Of a stretch of 64,000 nt of DNA, positions 16,954 to 24,033 are shown one piece after another. Within the stretch, counting starts at the first letter, position 1, and each line of letters opens with the position of its first letter. Made by a program: the position numbers and the translations under genes. The notes under the pieces were generated by a model that saw nothing but the letters and a program-made list of their open reading frames with translations, was not told the DNA's origin and did no database searches. The DNA comes from an uncultured Lachnospiraceae bacterium (GTDB lineage Bacteria > Bacillota > Clostridia > Lachnospirales > Lachnospiraceae). The DNA is taken from contig CAJUDM010000011.1 of assembly GCA_910584915.1 (NCBI GenBank), positions 38,038 through 102,037 on the forward strand. The letters run 5' to 3'.

Positions 16954-17282
16954 TTCTGGTATTCGATCGCCGCCGAGGAGACAGAATTGGCAAAACCCGT
17001 GATCGGTACAAGAGCGCCCGCCCCGCCAAACTTCACCAGCTTCTGATACAGGTTAAAGCCCGTCAGGACAGCGCTTGCCAGCACTAACAGCATGGCGCAC
17101 CAACTCCCCGCCGTATCCTTGTCAAGCCCGTATCTCTGCTGCGCCGTATTCAAGATCACCTGTCCGATCACACAGATGATACCGCCCACCAAAAAAGCCT
17201 TTGCCATCTGTAAAAACAGATTGTTTTTCGGCGTGACCTCCTTCACATATTCCGCGTATTCCTGTTTTTTCTGCTTGTCCAT
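16824..17282 (-). CDS. spoVAC: Stage V sporulation protein AC
   Basis: 152 residues of the SpoVAC family: YVKEVTPKNNLFLQMAKAFLVGG at the start, then several membrane helices with GAGALVPITGFANSVSSAAI and EGQVYGVGCKIFTIAGPVIL. SpoVAC is a membrane component of the SpoVA channel that moves Ca2+-dipicolinate during sporulation and germination, known in Bacillus to behave as a mechanosensitive channel. It follows spoVAA and spoVAB, but spoVAD and spoVAE, which usually come next, are not here: a terminator and the accessory island follow. Confidence 0.95.
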   Translation of the reverse strand: MDKQKKQEYAEYVKEVTPKNNLFLQMAKAFLVGGIICVIGQVILNTAQQRYGLDKDTAGSWCAMLLVLASAVLTGFNLYQKLVKFGGAGALVPITGFANSVSSAAIEYQKEGQVYGVGCKIFTIAGPVILYGIFTSWVLGVLYWIGKMMGII

Positions 17283-17300
17283 CTTTATTCCCCTTCTTTA

Positions 17301-17490
17301 TTTTAGTCCCGTAAGCTCTCTCCAGGCACCAAATCCTGCGGAGATATTTCCTCCTGCTCCGCATACGCAAATCCTCCGGGCGCCTGTCCTTCGCTTACTG
17401 ATTTTTAGTCCCGTAAGCTCTCTCCAGGCACCAAATCCTGCGGAGATATTTCCTCCTGCTCCGCATACGCAAATCCTCCGGGCGCCTGTC
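17301..17490. repeat. Tandem duplication, 102-bp period, between spoVAB and spoVAC
   Basis: The 88 bp at 17301-17388 recur exactly at 17403-17490. On the minus strand each copy holds GGAGG 8 nt before an ATG opening a short basic frame (MRSRRKYLRRIWCLERAYGT) and a small hairpin TGCGGAG/CTCCGCA. Whether the frame is translated is unknown. Confidence 0.85.
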
Positions 17491-17523
17491 TGAATAATAT
17501 ATTTTATAAGGTTTATCATATAT

Positions 17524-18039
17524 TCATCCGGGATAGATTCCGCCCTGCCAGAAGTAATACAAACTGCCAAGCAATTTACCGATTGCAACCGCCAGCACCG
17601 CGATCCCCATTCCGTGGCGGTAGGAAACTCTCCTGGCAAAAATCGGAATACTGTCAAGCATCTCCGCGATGGCAAGCGCAAGACACCCCACAAACATCCC
17701 GATAAACAGCCCCGCAACCCCTAAAAACACTTCTCCTCCGATATCTAATATCCCGGGAAGCACTGCTCCCTCCGCAGCCTTTCCCGAAAACAACTGCTCC
17801 CGCAGCCACTCTCCCGCATGCCCCATCGCCGGGATCGCGCTGAAAATCGTACCGATAACCGCCCCCGCGGTAATACAGCCCTCATACAGCAATATCTTTT
17901 TTGCCGTGTGTGTCGTCCCCACGAACCGGGGCGTCAGCCCCACTGCGAGCAGCACGGTAAAAATGCCGGCGGAGACCAGAAGGCCGGCGGAAACGCCGTA
18001 AACTGCCAGAAACAGATAGACGCCGCTATTTTGTATCAA
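17524..18039 (-). CDS. spoVAB: Stage V sporulation protein AB
   Basis: 171 residues, hydrophobic with about four or five membrane segments (FLAVYGVSAGLLVSAGIFTV, then GGEVFLGVAGLFIGMFVGCL). GLTPRFVGTTHTAKKILLYE is typical of SpoVAB. The start is TTG at 18039 overlapping the end of spoVAA by 14 bp, with a purine-rich GGGAGGGAGAGGAAG before it. Part of the SpoVA membrane complex for dipicolinate uptake into the forespore. Confidence 0.92.
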   Translation of the reverse strand: MIQNSGVYLFLAVYGVSAGLLVSAGIFTVLLAVGLTPRFVGTTHTAKKILLYEGCITAGAVIGTIFSAIPAMGHAGEWLREQLFSGKAAEGAVLPGILDIGGEVFLGVAGLFIGMFVGCLALAIAEMLDSIPIFARRVSYRHGMGIAVLAVAIGKLLGSLYYFWQGGIYPG

Positions 18040-18655
18040 CTTCCTCTCCCTCCCTGCTCGCCGTCTTGATCAGTGTCTTTTCCACATCCTCCTCGTAGAT
18101 GGACATCTCCACCTCTATGGGCGTCGGATCCTTCGTGAGCCTCCTGCCGCCGATATGGTTGAAGAAAATAATAATGCCCGCTGCCAGCCCGATACTGTAG
18201 CTGATTTCCAGTACCGTGAAGCCATTTGACTGTCTCCCCATGACCAGTTCATAATATTTTCCGAAAACATCCACGATCCCGATATCATTGTGAAACGCCA
18301 TGATCGTAAAGGAGGCGCCAAAAAAGCAGACAAAGGATACCAACAGGATCTTCAGCGCCTCCACCGCGCCTTTCTTTTTTTCCACATACACCCGCTCCAC
18401 GATCATATCCGGCTCTCCGATGCTCTCCACCTCCACACCGTTTGCCGCCTCTTTTACCAGTTCGATCACCTCTGTCATGCTGATAAAAAAACGCCTCTTC
18501 GCATTCTCGTGAAATGTATGCAGCTTGATTGCTTTCACCCTGGCAAGAACCGCCTTATCCTCACAGTACAGACTGGCGATATCCTTCAGAAACACATCGT
18601 CCGTCTGCATCTGCGTATTCCGCTCCGCCTTGATATAAACCGTAGTCTGCGCCAT
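18026..18655 (-). CDS. spoVAA: Stage V sporulation protein AA
   Basis: 209 residues. A soluble N-terminal part (TTVYIKAERNTQMQTDDVFL, then LARVKAIKLHTF) is followed by two membrane segments (ALKILLVSFVCFFGASFTIM and ISYSIGLAAGIIIFFNHIGG) and the C-terminal family signature DPTPIEVEMSIYEEDVE. ATG 18655 is chosen because GAGG lies 9 nt upstream; an ATG 15 bp earlier is possible. First spoVA gene, just downstream of sigF, so sigma-F/G dependent expression in the forespore is expected. Confidence 0.92.
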   Translation of the reverse strand: MAQTTVYIKAERNTQMQTDDVFLKDIASLYCEDKAVLARVKAIKLHTFHENAKRRFFISMTEVIELVKEAANGVEVESIGEPDMIVERVYVEKKKGAVEALKILLVSFVCFFGASFTIMAFHNDIGIVDVFGKYYELVMGRQSNGFTVLEISYSIGLAAGIIIFFNHIGGRRLTKDPTPIEVEMSIYEEDVEKTLIKTASREGEEVDTK

Positions 18656-18892
18656 ACCTTCCCGCCTCATTCCTCACTTTCCAAACATCAATATCCTGCG
18701 TCGGACACTGCCGCGTGAAGCCGTCTTTCCGCACATTTCCACAGCCTCTGTTCCGCAGTGTCCCATGCCGGATAATTGCCGTCTCCCATGTTCTGCTTAG
18801 TATAGCCAGACTTTCCCCTGATTATGCACCTGTTTTACAATCCGCTTTATCCATATTGAAACCATACCGGCAAGCGCATAACGATACACGGA

Positions 18893-19612
18893 TCACATCA
18901 CAGCCCTGTCCCGCATCCTCCGCAAAATTCTTTTTTCCAGCCTGCTCACCTGCACCTGGCTGATCCCCATCCTTTCCGCCACATCGGTCTGCGTCTTTCC
19001 CTGAAAATACCGCAGTCTTATCAGCTCCTTCTCCTCCCCGTCCAGTTCCGAGAGGAGCTGCCCTAACAGCATATGGTTCAGAAGCCTTTCCTTCTCATTA
19101 TTTTTGCTTGCGATCTGATCCACCAGATAGATCTCGTTGCCATCGCTCTGATAGATGGATTTATAGATGGACTCCACCTCCGCCCCTGCATCCATCGCCA
19201 TCAGCACATCCTCGGTTGACAGCCCTGTCACTTCTGACATCTCTTCCAGTGTAGGTTCCCGTCCCTTCTCATGCTGGAACTGCTCCCTCGCCCTGGTGAT
19301 CTTCCAGCCGTTTTCCTTCAGGCTCCTGCTCACCTTCACCATGCCGTCGTCGCGCAGAAAGCGTTTGATCTCGCCGGATATCATCGGTACCGCATAGGTG
19401 GAGAATTTCACTTCAAACTCCAGGTCAAATTTATCGATAGCCTTCATCAGCCCGATACAGCCGATCTGGAACAGATCCTCCGCATCCACCCCCCTGTTCA
19501 GAAAACGTTTCACGATATGGTGTACCAGCCCCAGATTTTTCTCAATCAGTACTTCTCTTGCCTGCTTATCTCCTGCATGGGATCTTTCGATCAGCACTGA
19601 CATTTCTTCCAT
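18893..19612 (-). CDS. sigF: Forespore sigma factor F
   Basis: 239 residues with sigma-70 region 2 (HHIVKRFLNRGVDAEDLFQI, GCIGLMKAIDKFDLEFEVKF, STYAVPMISGEIKRFLRDDG), region 3 (ARE to EPTLEEMSEVTG) and region 4 (LIRLRYFQGKTQTDVAERMG, ISQVQVSRLEKRIL). It starts two bases after the spoIIAB stop, the standard spoIIA operon order. Sigma-F is the first compartment-specific sigma factor of the forespore, held inactive by SpoIIAB until SpoIIAA is dephosphorylated. Confidence 0.96.
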   Translation of the reverse strand: MEEMSVLIERSHAGDKQAREVLIEKNLGLVHHIVKRFLNRGVDAEDLFQIGCIGLMKAIDKFDLEFEVKFSTYAVPMISGEIKRFLRDDGMVKVSRSLKENGWKITRAREQFQHEKGREPTLEEMSEVTGLSTEDVLMAMDAGAEVESIYKSIYQSDGNEIYLVDQIASKNNEKERLLNHMLLGQLLSELDGEEKELIRLRYFQGKTQTDVAERMGISQVQVSRLEKRILRRMRDRAVM

Positions 19613-19614
19613 CG

Positions 19615-20136
19615 CTACTCAATTTCCTCCAGCCACGGTATACTGCCCAGCTTCTTCTCCATCACCACCTTACATCCCCTGCCTGCCGCCGAGATCACCT
19701 GCAGGTCATCCATGAAGGCTTCCATAAACGCAAAGCCCATGCCCGAGCGCTCATACTCCGGTTTCGTCGTAAAAAGCGGCTCCAACGCCTGCTCCACATT
19801 ATCTATCCCCTGCCCTTCATCCTCTATCTCCACAGTCAGCACATCACCCTCGATCCTGCATCGCATCTGAACTTTCCCGCAGCTGATTTCCCGGGGGCAC
19901 TGCATCCTCCCCGGTATATACCCCTGCACATTTCCGTAGCCGTGGATGATGGCGTTCGTCACCGCCTCCGAGACTGCGGTTTTCACATCCGCCATCTCCT
20001 CCATCGTTGGATTCAGAGGGGCGATAAAAGCTGATACCGCCATTCTCGCAAACGCCTCATTACAGGAAATAGCATCGAACTCCATCTGAAGTTCATTATC
20101 ATAGCCCCTGCTTATCTTTTTTTCTTTTTGTCTCAT
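19615..20136 (-). CDS. spoIIAB: Anti-sigma F factor, serine-protein kinase
   Basis: A GHKL-fold kinase: N box AVSEAVTNAIIHGYG, G1 box EDEGQGID, G2 box SGMGFAFMEAFMD. It binds sigma-F and phosphorylates SpoIIAA. The homologous part begins at YDNELQMEFDAISCNEAFAR. ATG 20136 gives 173 residues, ~20 more than usual. ATG 20241, just 2 nt after spoIIAA, would give 208 but adds a non-conserved stretch; the true start is uncertain. Confidence 0.9.
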   Translation of the reverse strand: MRQKEKKISRGYDNELQMEFDAISCNEAFARMAVSAFIAPLNPTMEEMADVKTAVSEAVTNAIIHGYGNVQGYIPGRMQCPREISCGKVQMRCRIEGDVLTVEIEDEGQGIDNVEQALEPLFTTKPEYERSGMGFAFMEAFMDDLQVISAAGRGCKVVMEKKLGSIPWLEEIE

Positions 20137-20242
20137 CTTAAACAACCATATCCTTTCCAAAGCCTGCAGCCCCCTATGTACATCCTGCACATCTCTGCCG
20201 GCATCATTTTTGCAAAACCAATCCCTTTTTCTTTCCTGCATC

Positions 20243-20551
20243 CTACTCCATGATCTCCATGATCTTAGCCAGGCCTGATATGTACAGGATCCTGCGTATC
20301 TGCCTGTCCGCGTGGATGGCATAGACTCTCCCTCCCAGACAGGCGATTTTTTTGTACCTGCCCATGATAATGCCCACGCCGGAGCTGTCCATAAACTTCG
20401 TGTCCTCAAAGTCAAACACGATCCCCTGAATGGCATCCTGCATCAGGAAGGAATCAGCCTTTCTGCTGATGGCTCCCGACTGGTGATGGTCGATCTCAGC
20501 CGGCATCTTTACCATCAGATAATTGTCGATCACTTTAAAATCCGCCTCCAT
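20243..20551 (-). CDS. spoIIAA: Anti-sigma F factor antagonist
   Basis: A 102-residue STAS-domain protein. FMDSSGVGIIMGRYK (53-67) contains the phosphorylated serine (S57 by alignment to S58 of B. subtilis). Dephosphorylated SpoIIAA pulls SpoIIAB off sigma-F. ATG 20551 is preceded by GAAAGGGGAA at good spacing, and an upstream extension lacks conservation. First gene of the spoIIA operon. I looked for a sigma-H promoter between the upstream terminator and this gene and found no convincing match. Confidence 0.93.
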   Translation of the reverse strand: MEADFKVIDNYLMVKMPAEIDHHQSGAISRKADSFLMQDAIQGIVFDFEDTKFMDSSGVGIIMGRYKKIACLGGRVYAIHADRQIRRILYISGLAKIMEIME

Positions 20552-20575
20552 ATAAAATTCCCCTTTCTGTAATAA

Positions 20576-20612
20576 AAAAGAGAACACCTCTTTTTCCAAG
20601 GCATTCTCTTTT
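20576..20612 (-). terminator. Terminator upstream of spoIIAA
   Basis: On the minus strand AAAAGAGAATGCC pairs with GGTGTTCTCTTTT (13 bp with G-U pairs) and is followed by TTTTTTATT. It ends transcription of the TPR gene just before the spoIIAA ribosome binding site, so any spoIIA promoter must overlap or sit inside this structure. Confidence 0.65.
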
Positions 20613-20709
20613 GTATTTGTATGATATATTTTATATATTTAAAATAATCCACCTGCTCTGCCGCACCGGACAACCCTGATATCAGCAGTCAGAAATTGCA
20701 AAGCCGCCG

Positions 20710-22140
20710 TCATCCCTGCGCGCTGTTGATCTCCTCCAGATAATCGCTGCTTCTCTTAGCCCGCTCCGTCCCCGGGAAATTATCGATCACGATCTGGTAA
20801 TACTTCGCCGCATTGACATAATCCTCGTTTCTGTTGTAGGCGTTCGCCAGATTGTAGACAACATCAATGTTTCCCGCGTCATAAATATAAGCCTTTTCCA
20901 GGTTTTGGATCGCATCGGCATAGACTTCCTGCCTGTAGGCCGCCATGCCGTCCTCATAGTAGGTCTTTGCCACGCTCGGTCCCACCGCTTCCAGAAGGCT
21001 CTTATAGACCGCCTGGAAAGACGCAGATGTCTCCGCGAGCACCACCTCGTTCTGGATGCTCTCCAGATAGGACGCCACCTGCTCCACATCTCCCGGATCT
21101 TTCAGATAATCATCCACCGCTGAGAGCATATTGTCCATTGTCTGGATGGTTCCGTCCGTCCCCACATAGGCTTGCATCTCCGTGCGCAGATCATTGTTTT
21201 CCCTCTGCAGAGTATCCAGTTTCTGCTGCAGGTCATTGGTCGTAGCGGACTCTGCCGCCAGCTGTTCACTCACCGTTTTTAACTGTTCGCTGACGCCATC
21301 CCTGGCTGCCTGAATCCTGGCAGGCAGGATCAGAAATACAGTCATCGCAACGCCGATGGCAAGTCCTATCAGCAAATACAGGATAGCGGAAAAGCTGACG
21401 CCCTTCGGCTCTTTCACATCAAGCGGCTGGATGATAGTCTCATTTCCGCTCTGATAGCGCAGAATATCCTCCCCGGGCTCCTTTTTCTTCCTCCGCTGCC
21501 CTTTTGTCTCCTCCGCCTCCTCGGGATGAAGCATCAGATCCACTTCCTTCAGGTAGCGTTTTGTGGTAGTATTCCCCACATCGATCTGCTCGCAGCGCTT
21601 CAACTCCCTCTCTGCCCTCTGCCAGTCCTCCGCATCGATATAAAGGAGAGCCAGCAACTGGTGCGCCCTAATATACTTCGGATTCAGGGACAGTACCTTC
21701 TTCAGCTGTATGATCGCCAGATCCTTGGATTCCTGATGGCAGTACAACAACGCCTGATTATATTTCTTAATAGTTTTGTTGATCGTATCGAGCCTGGTGG
21801 GATTGCTCTGCACCATATCGATGTAGTCATCCGCAATGTTCTTTTTCGGGCGCAGGTTCTTACTGATCACCCACTCGCTGAGCGCCGCCACCACTTCCCC
21901 TGTCTCAAAATAGACAAGCCCCAGCAGGTTTCTCGCCTCCACGTTGTTCTTATTGAATTTCAGGCTCTGCCGAAGGCTCTGGATGGCTCCCGTCAGATCT
22001 CTGACCCCCGCTTTTTCCAGTCCCTCATTATAGAAATTGTTGGATATCCTTATAACTTTTTTATATATGGAAACATCCGCGCCGCAGTTTGTGCAGAAAT
22101 CATGTTCTGACAAAGTACAGCCGCAATTATAACATATCAT
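20710..22140 (-). CDS. Zinc-ribbon/TPR membrane protein
   Basis: 476 residues. The N-terminus is a double-CxxC zinc ribbon (CYNCGCTL, CTNCGADV, residues 3-22). TPR-like helical pairs follow (about 35-200: AIQSLRQSLKFNKNNVEARN, AIIQLKKVLSLNPKYIRAHQ), then one membrane segment (ILYLLIGLAIGVAMTVFLIL, about 255-275), a coiled coil (QLKTVSEQLAAE to LQRENNDL) and a final outer TPR block. Such proteins are common in Lachnospiraceae next to folC and spoIIA but have no defined role. A scaffold for envelope or division complexes is one possibility. Confidence 0.75.
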   Translation of the reverse strand: MICYNCGCTLSEHDFCTNCGADVSIYKKVIRISNNFYNEGLEKAGVRDLTGAIQSLRQSLKFNKNNVEARNLLGLVYFETGEVVAALSEWVISKNLRPKKNIADDYIDMVQSNPTRLDTINKTIKKYNQALLYCHQESKDLAIIQLKKVLSLNPKYIRAHQLLALLYIDAEDWQRAERELKRCEQIDVGNTTTKRYLKEVDLMLHPEEAEETKGQRRKKKEPGEDILRYQSGNETIIQPLDVKEPKGVSFSAILYLLIGLAIGVAMTVFLILPARIQAARDGVSEQLKTVSEQLAAESATTNDLQQKLDTLQRENNDLRTEMQAYVGTDGTIQTMDNMLSAVDDYLKDPGDVEQVASYLESIQNEVVLAETSASFQAVYKSLLEAVGPSVAKTYYEDGMAAYRQEVYADAIQNLEKAYIYDAGNIDVVYNLANAYNRNEDYVNAAKYYQIVIDNFPGTERAKRSSDYLEEINSAQG

Positions 22141-22190
22141 CCAGTAAACTCCCGTTTATCCGCTTTTGCCTGCTTTGTGGCGGGCAGCGT

Positions 22191-22349
22191 TTATTCTTCC
22201 TCATCCACTACCAGGCTTTTAGCTTCCTTTACCACTTTTACCACAAGATCCGACATATCTGTCATATCCTGATTATAGATCGCATCTTCCGCATCCTCCA
22301 CTTCAAGGCTCGGATGAAATTTCTTGATTTCCTCTTCAAAATTGATCAT
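22191..22349 (-). CDS. Small acidic protein (52 residues)
   Basis: A short open frame starting MINFEEEIKKFHPSLEVEDA at ATG 22349, with GGGAGAG 7 nt upstream, and ending EAKSLVVDEEE at 22191. It has the codon pattern of a real gene and fills the gap between folC and the TPR gene on the same strand. It is very acidic, with no cysteine or membrane segment. I do not know its function. Confidence 0.65.
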   Translation of the reverse strand: MINFEEEIKKFHPSLEVEDAEDAIYNQDMTDMSDLVVKVVKEAKSLVVDEEE

Positions 22350-22455
22350 GCGCCATCTCTCCCTTTGAACTTAGACAGACTGCTGCCAAACTTTTCCGTC
22401 GGCGGATCCGTCTTACGCTCCGCCGGGCATCCTCCGGATTCCCAGCCCGTCTCAG

Positions 22456-24033
22456 TCAGAACCGTCCCTGCTCCGCCGGATTCCCTGCCCCGCCGGCTAA
22501 AGCCATCACCTGCCCTGCCAGATACAGGGAACCTGTTATATACACTCTCTTTCCCGCCGCTCTTCTGCGCAGGCAGTATCCGAAAGCCTCTCCCAAATCT
22601 TCTATTACCATCGCTTTATCTTCTCCGAACAGCGCCGCAAGTTCTCCCGCCTCCGCCGCCCGGGGACTCTCTATCCTCGTGACAATGATCTCCTCGAACA
22701 GTCCCGCCTTCGCTATCTGTCCCGCCATCTCACCACAGGCCTTCTCCGCCAGGGCAGAGTACAGCAAGATCCTGCCTGTCTCCGTCTCATCTGTCCCCCT
22801 GCCCTCCGAAAACACGGCCGTCATATCCCTGCCGCAGGCTTCCCTCGCCCCGATGCCTTCCGAAAACGCTGCTGTCATATCCGCGCCGCATACTCCGTGC
22901 GCCCCGACACTCTCAAGGAACGCCCTGATCCCGTCGGGATTGTGTGCGCCATCCAGCCAAATTCCTGGAAGGATCTCCTCCATCCTGCCCTCCCAATGAG
23001 TCCTTTCAAGCCCGCGCCGCAGATCTTCCGCGGTGACATCCACCTTTCTCTGCTCTCCCAATACCGCCAGAGTCCTGACGGAGAGAGCCGCATTCTCCAT
23101 CTGGTAGAGCGCTTTTGTGGCAAGATGAAACGTACTATATTTATAATACCCAGAGTAATAAGAAAAATCAATGCCTTTCTCATCATATTTTTCCAGGCAG
23201 ATTTCCCCCGGTTTTACCGAAAAAGCCACAGATTCCGCCCTTTTCACACTTTTTTCTATCACGGCAGCAGCTTTTTTATTGTTCGCAAAATAGACGAGAG
23301 GTATTCCTTTTTTGACAATTCCCGCTTTTTCCGCCGCAATTTCCTCCAACGTCTCCCCGAGATACTCCGTGTGGTCCATACTGATCCCCGTAATAATACT
23401 GATGCACGGAGAGGGAAAAGAGTTTGTGGCATCCAGCCTGCCGCCAAGCCCGGTTTCCAGGATGATCACATCGGGCTTTTCTTTTTCAAAATACAGCATC
23501 GCCATAAAGTACAGGTATTCAAAGTAGCTGGGATGATAGCCTTCCGCTTTTTCCCGCCCGCAATCGGCATCTGTCGTCCGATATATCCCTATTCCTCTCC
23601 CGACAATCTCCTGTCCGTCATTTCCGCCATTCCTGACGCTCCCGTCATTTTTATCGCGTCCGGCGCTTCCACTGCTTTCGCCATTTCTGACTCTTCTGTC
23701 ATCTTTCCCGCATGCCTCCCTCACCTGCCTGAACACTGTCACAAAATCCTCCTCGGAAATCAGCGCCCCGTCCACCCGTATCCTCTCCCGGATATCCACA
23801 AGATGGGGTGAGATAAACATACCAGTTTTGTATCCCGCCTGCATAAGCACGGACTGCAAATAGGCACAGACGGAGCCTTTTCCGTTCGTGCCTGCCACAT
23901 GGATCACTTTGCTGTCCTCACAGGGACACGAGAGCTTCCGGTAAAAAGCCCTCGTGTCCTCCATTGTATTTTTTTTCACAAACTTCGGAATACCCTCTAT
24001 ATATTCCTGCGCTTCCCGAAAAGCCCGCGTCAT
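22456..24033 (-). CDS. folC: Bifunctional folylpolyglutamate/dihydrofolate synthase with two insertions
   Basis: 525 residues, longer than the usual ~430. The Mur-ligase-type P-loop is HVAGTNGKGSVCAYLQS, followed by ISPHLVDIRERIRVDG. ILETGLGGRLDATNSF and ISMDHTEYLGETLEEIAAEK give the second catalytic block, and WLDGAHNPDGIRAF the C-terminal domain. Extra length comes from a Gly/Asn/Arg-rich insertion after REACGK (~50 residues) and a tandem 18-residue repeat near the C-terminal domain. It adds glutamates to folates in the cytoplasm. Its ATG overlaps the valS stop as ATGA, a common valS-folC arrangement. Confidence 0.93.
   Translation of the reverse strand: MTRAFREAQEYIEGIPKFVKKNTMEDTRAFYRKLSCPCEDSKVIHVAGTNGKGSVCAYLQSVLMQAGYKTGMFISPHLVDIRERIRVDGALISEEDFVTVFRQVREACGKDDRRVRNGESSGSAGRDKNDGSVRNGGNDGQEIVGRGIGIYRTTDADCGREKAEGYHPSYFEYLYFMAMLYFEKEKPDVIILETGLGGRLDATNSFPSPCISIITGISMDHTEYLGETLEEIAAEKAGIVKKGIPLVYFANNKKAAAVIEKSVKRAESVAFSVKPGEICLEKYDEKGIDFSYYSGYYKYSTFHLATKALYQMENAALSVRTLAVLGEQRKVDVTAEDLRRGLERTHWEGRMEEILPGIWLDGAHNPDGIRAFLESVGAHGVCGADMTAAFSEGIGAREACGRDMTAVFSEGRGTDETETGRILLYSALAEKACGEMAGQIAKAGLFEEIIVTRIESPRAAEAGELAALFGEDKAMVIEDLGEAFGYCLRRRAAGKRVYITGSLYLAGQVMALAGGAGNPAEQGRF
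22803..22910. repeat. 54-bp tandem repeat inside folC
   Basis: Two adjacent 54-bp units encode GADMTAAFSEG and GRDMTAVFSEG within 18-residue repeats. They are in frame and lie in a surface insertion of FolC. Confidence 0.75.

Noticed and set aside
20552..20710. Sigma-H promoter of spoIIA
   Set aside because: GGATTAT and GAGAAT occur but about 30 bp apart, too far for a promoter.
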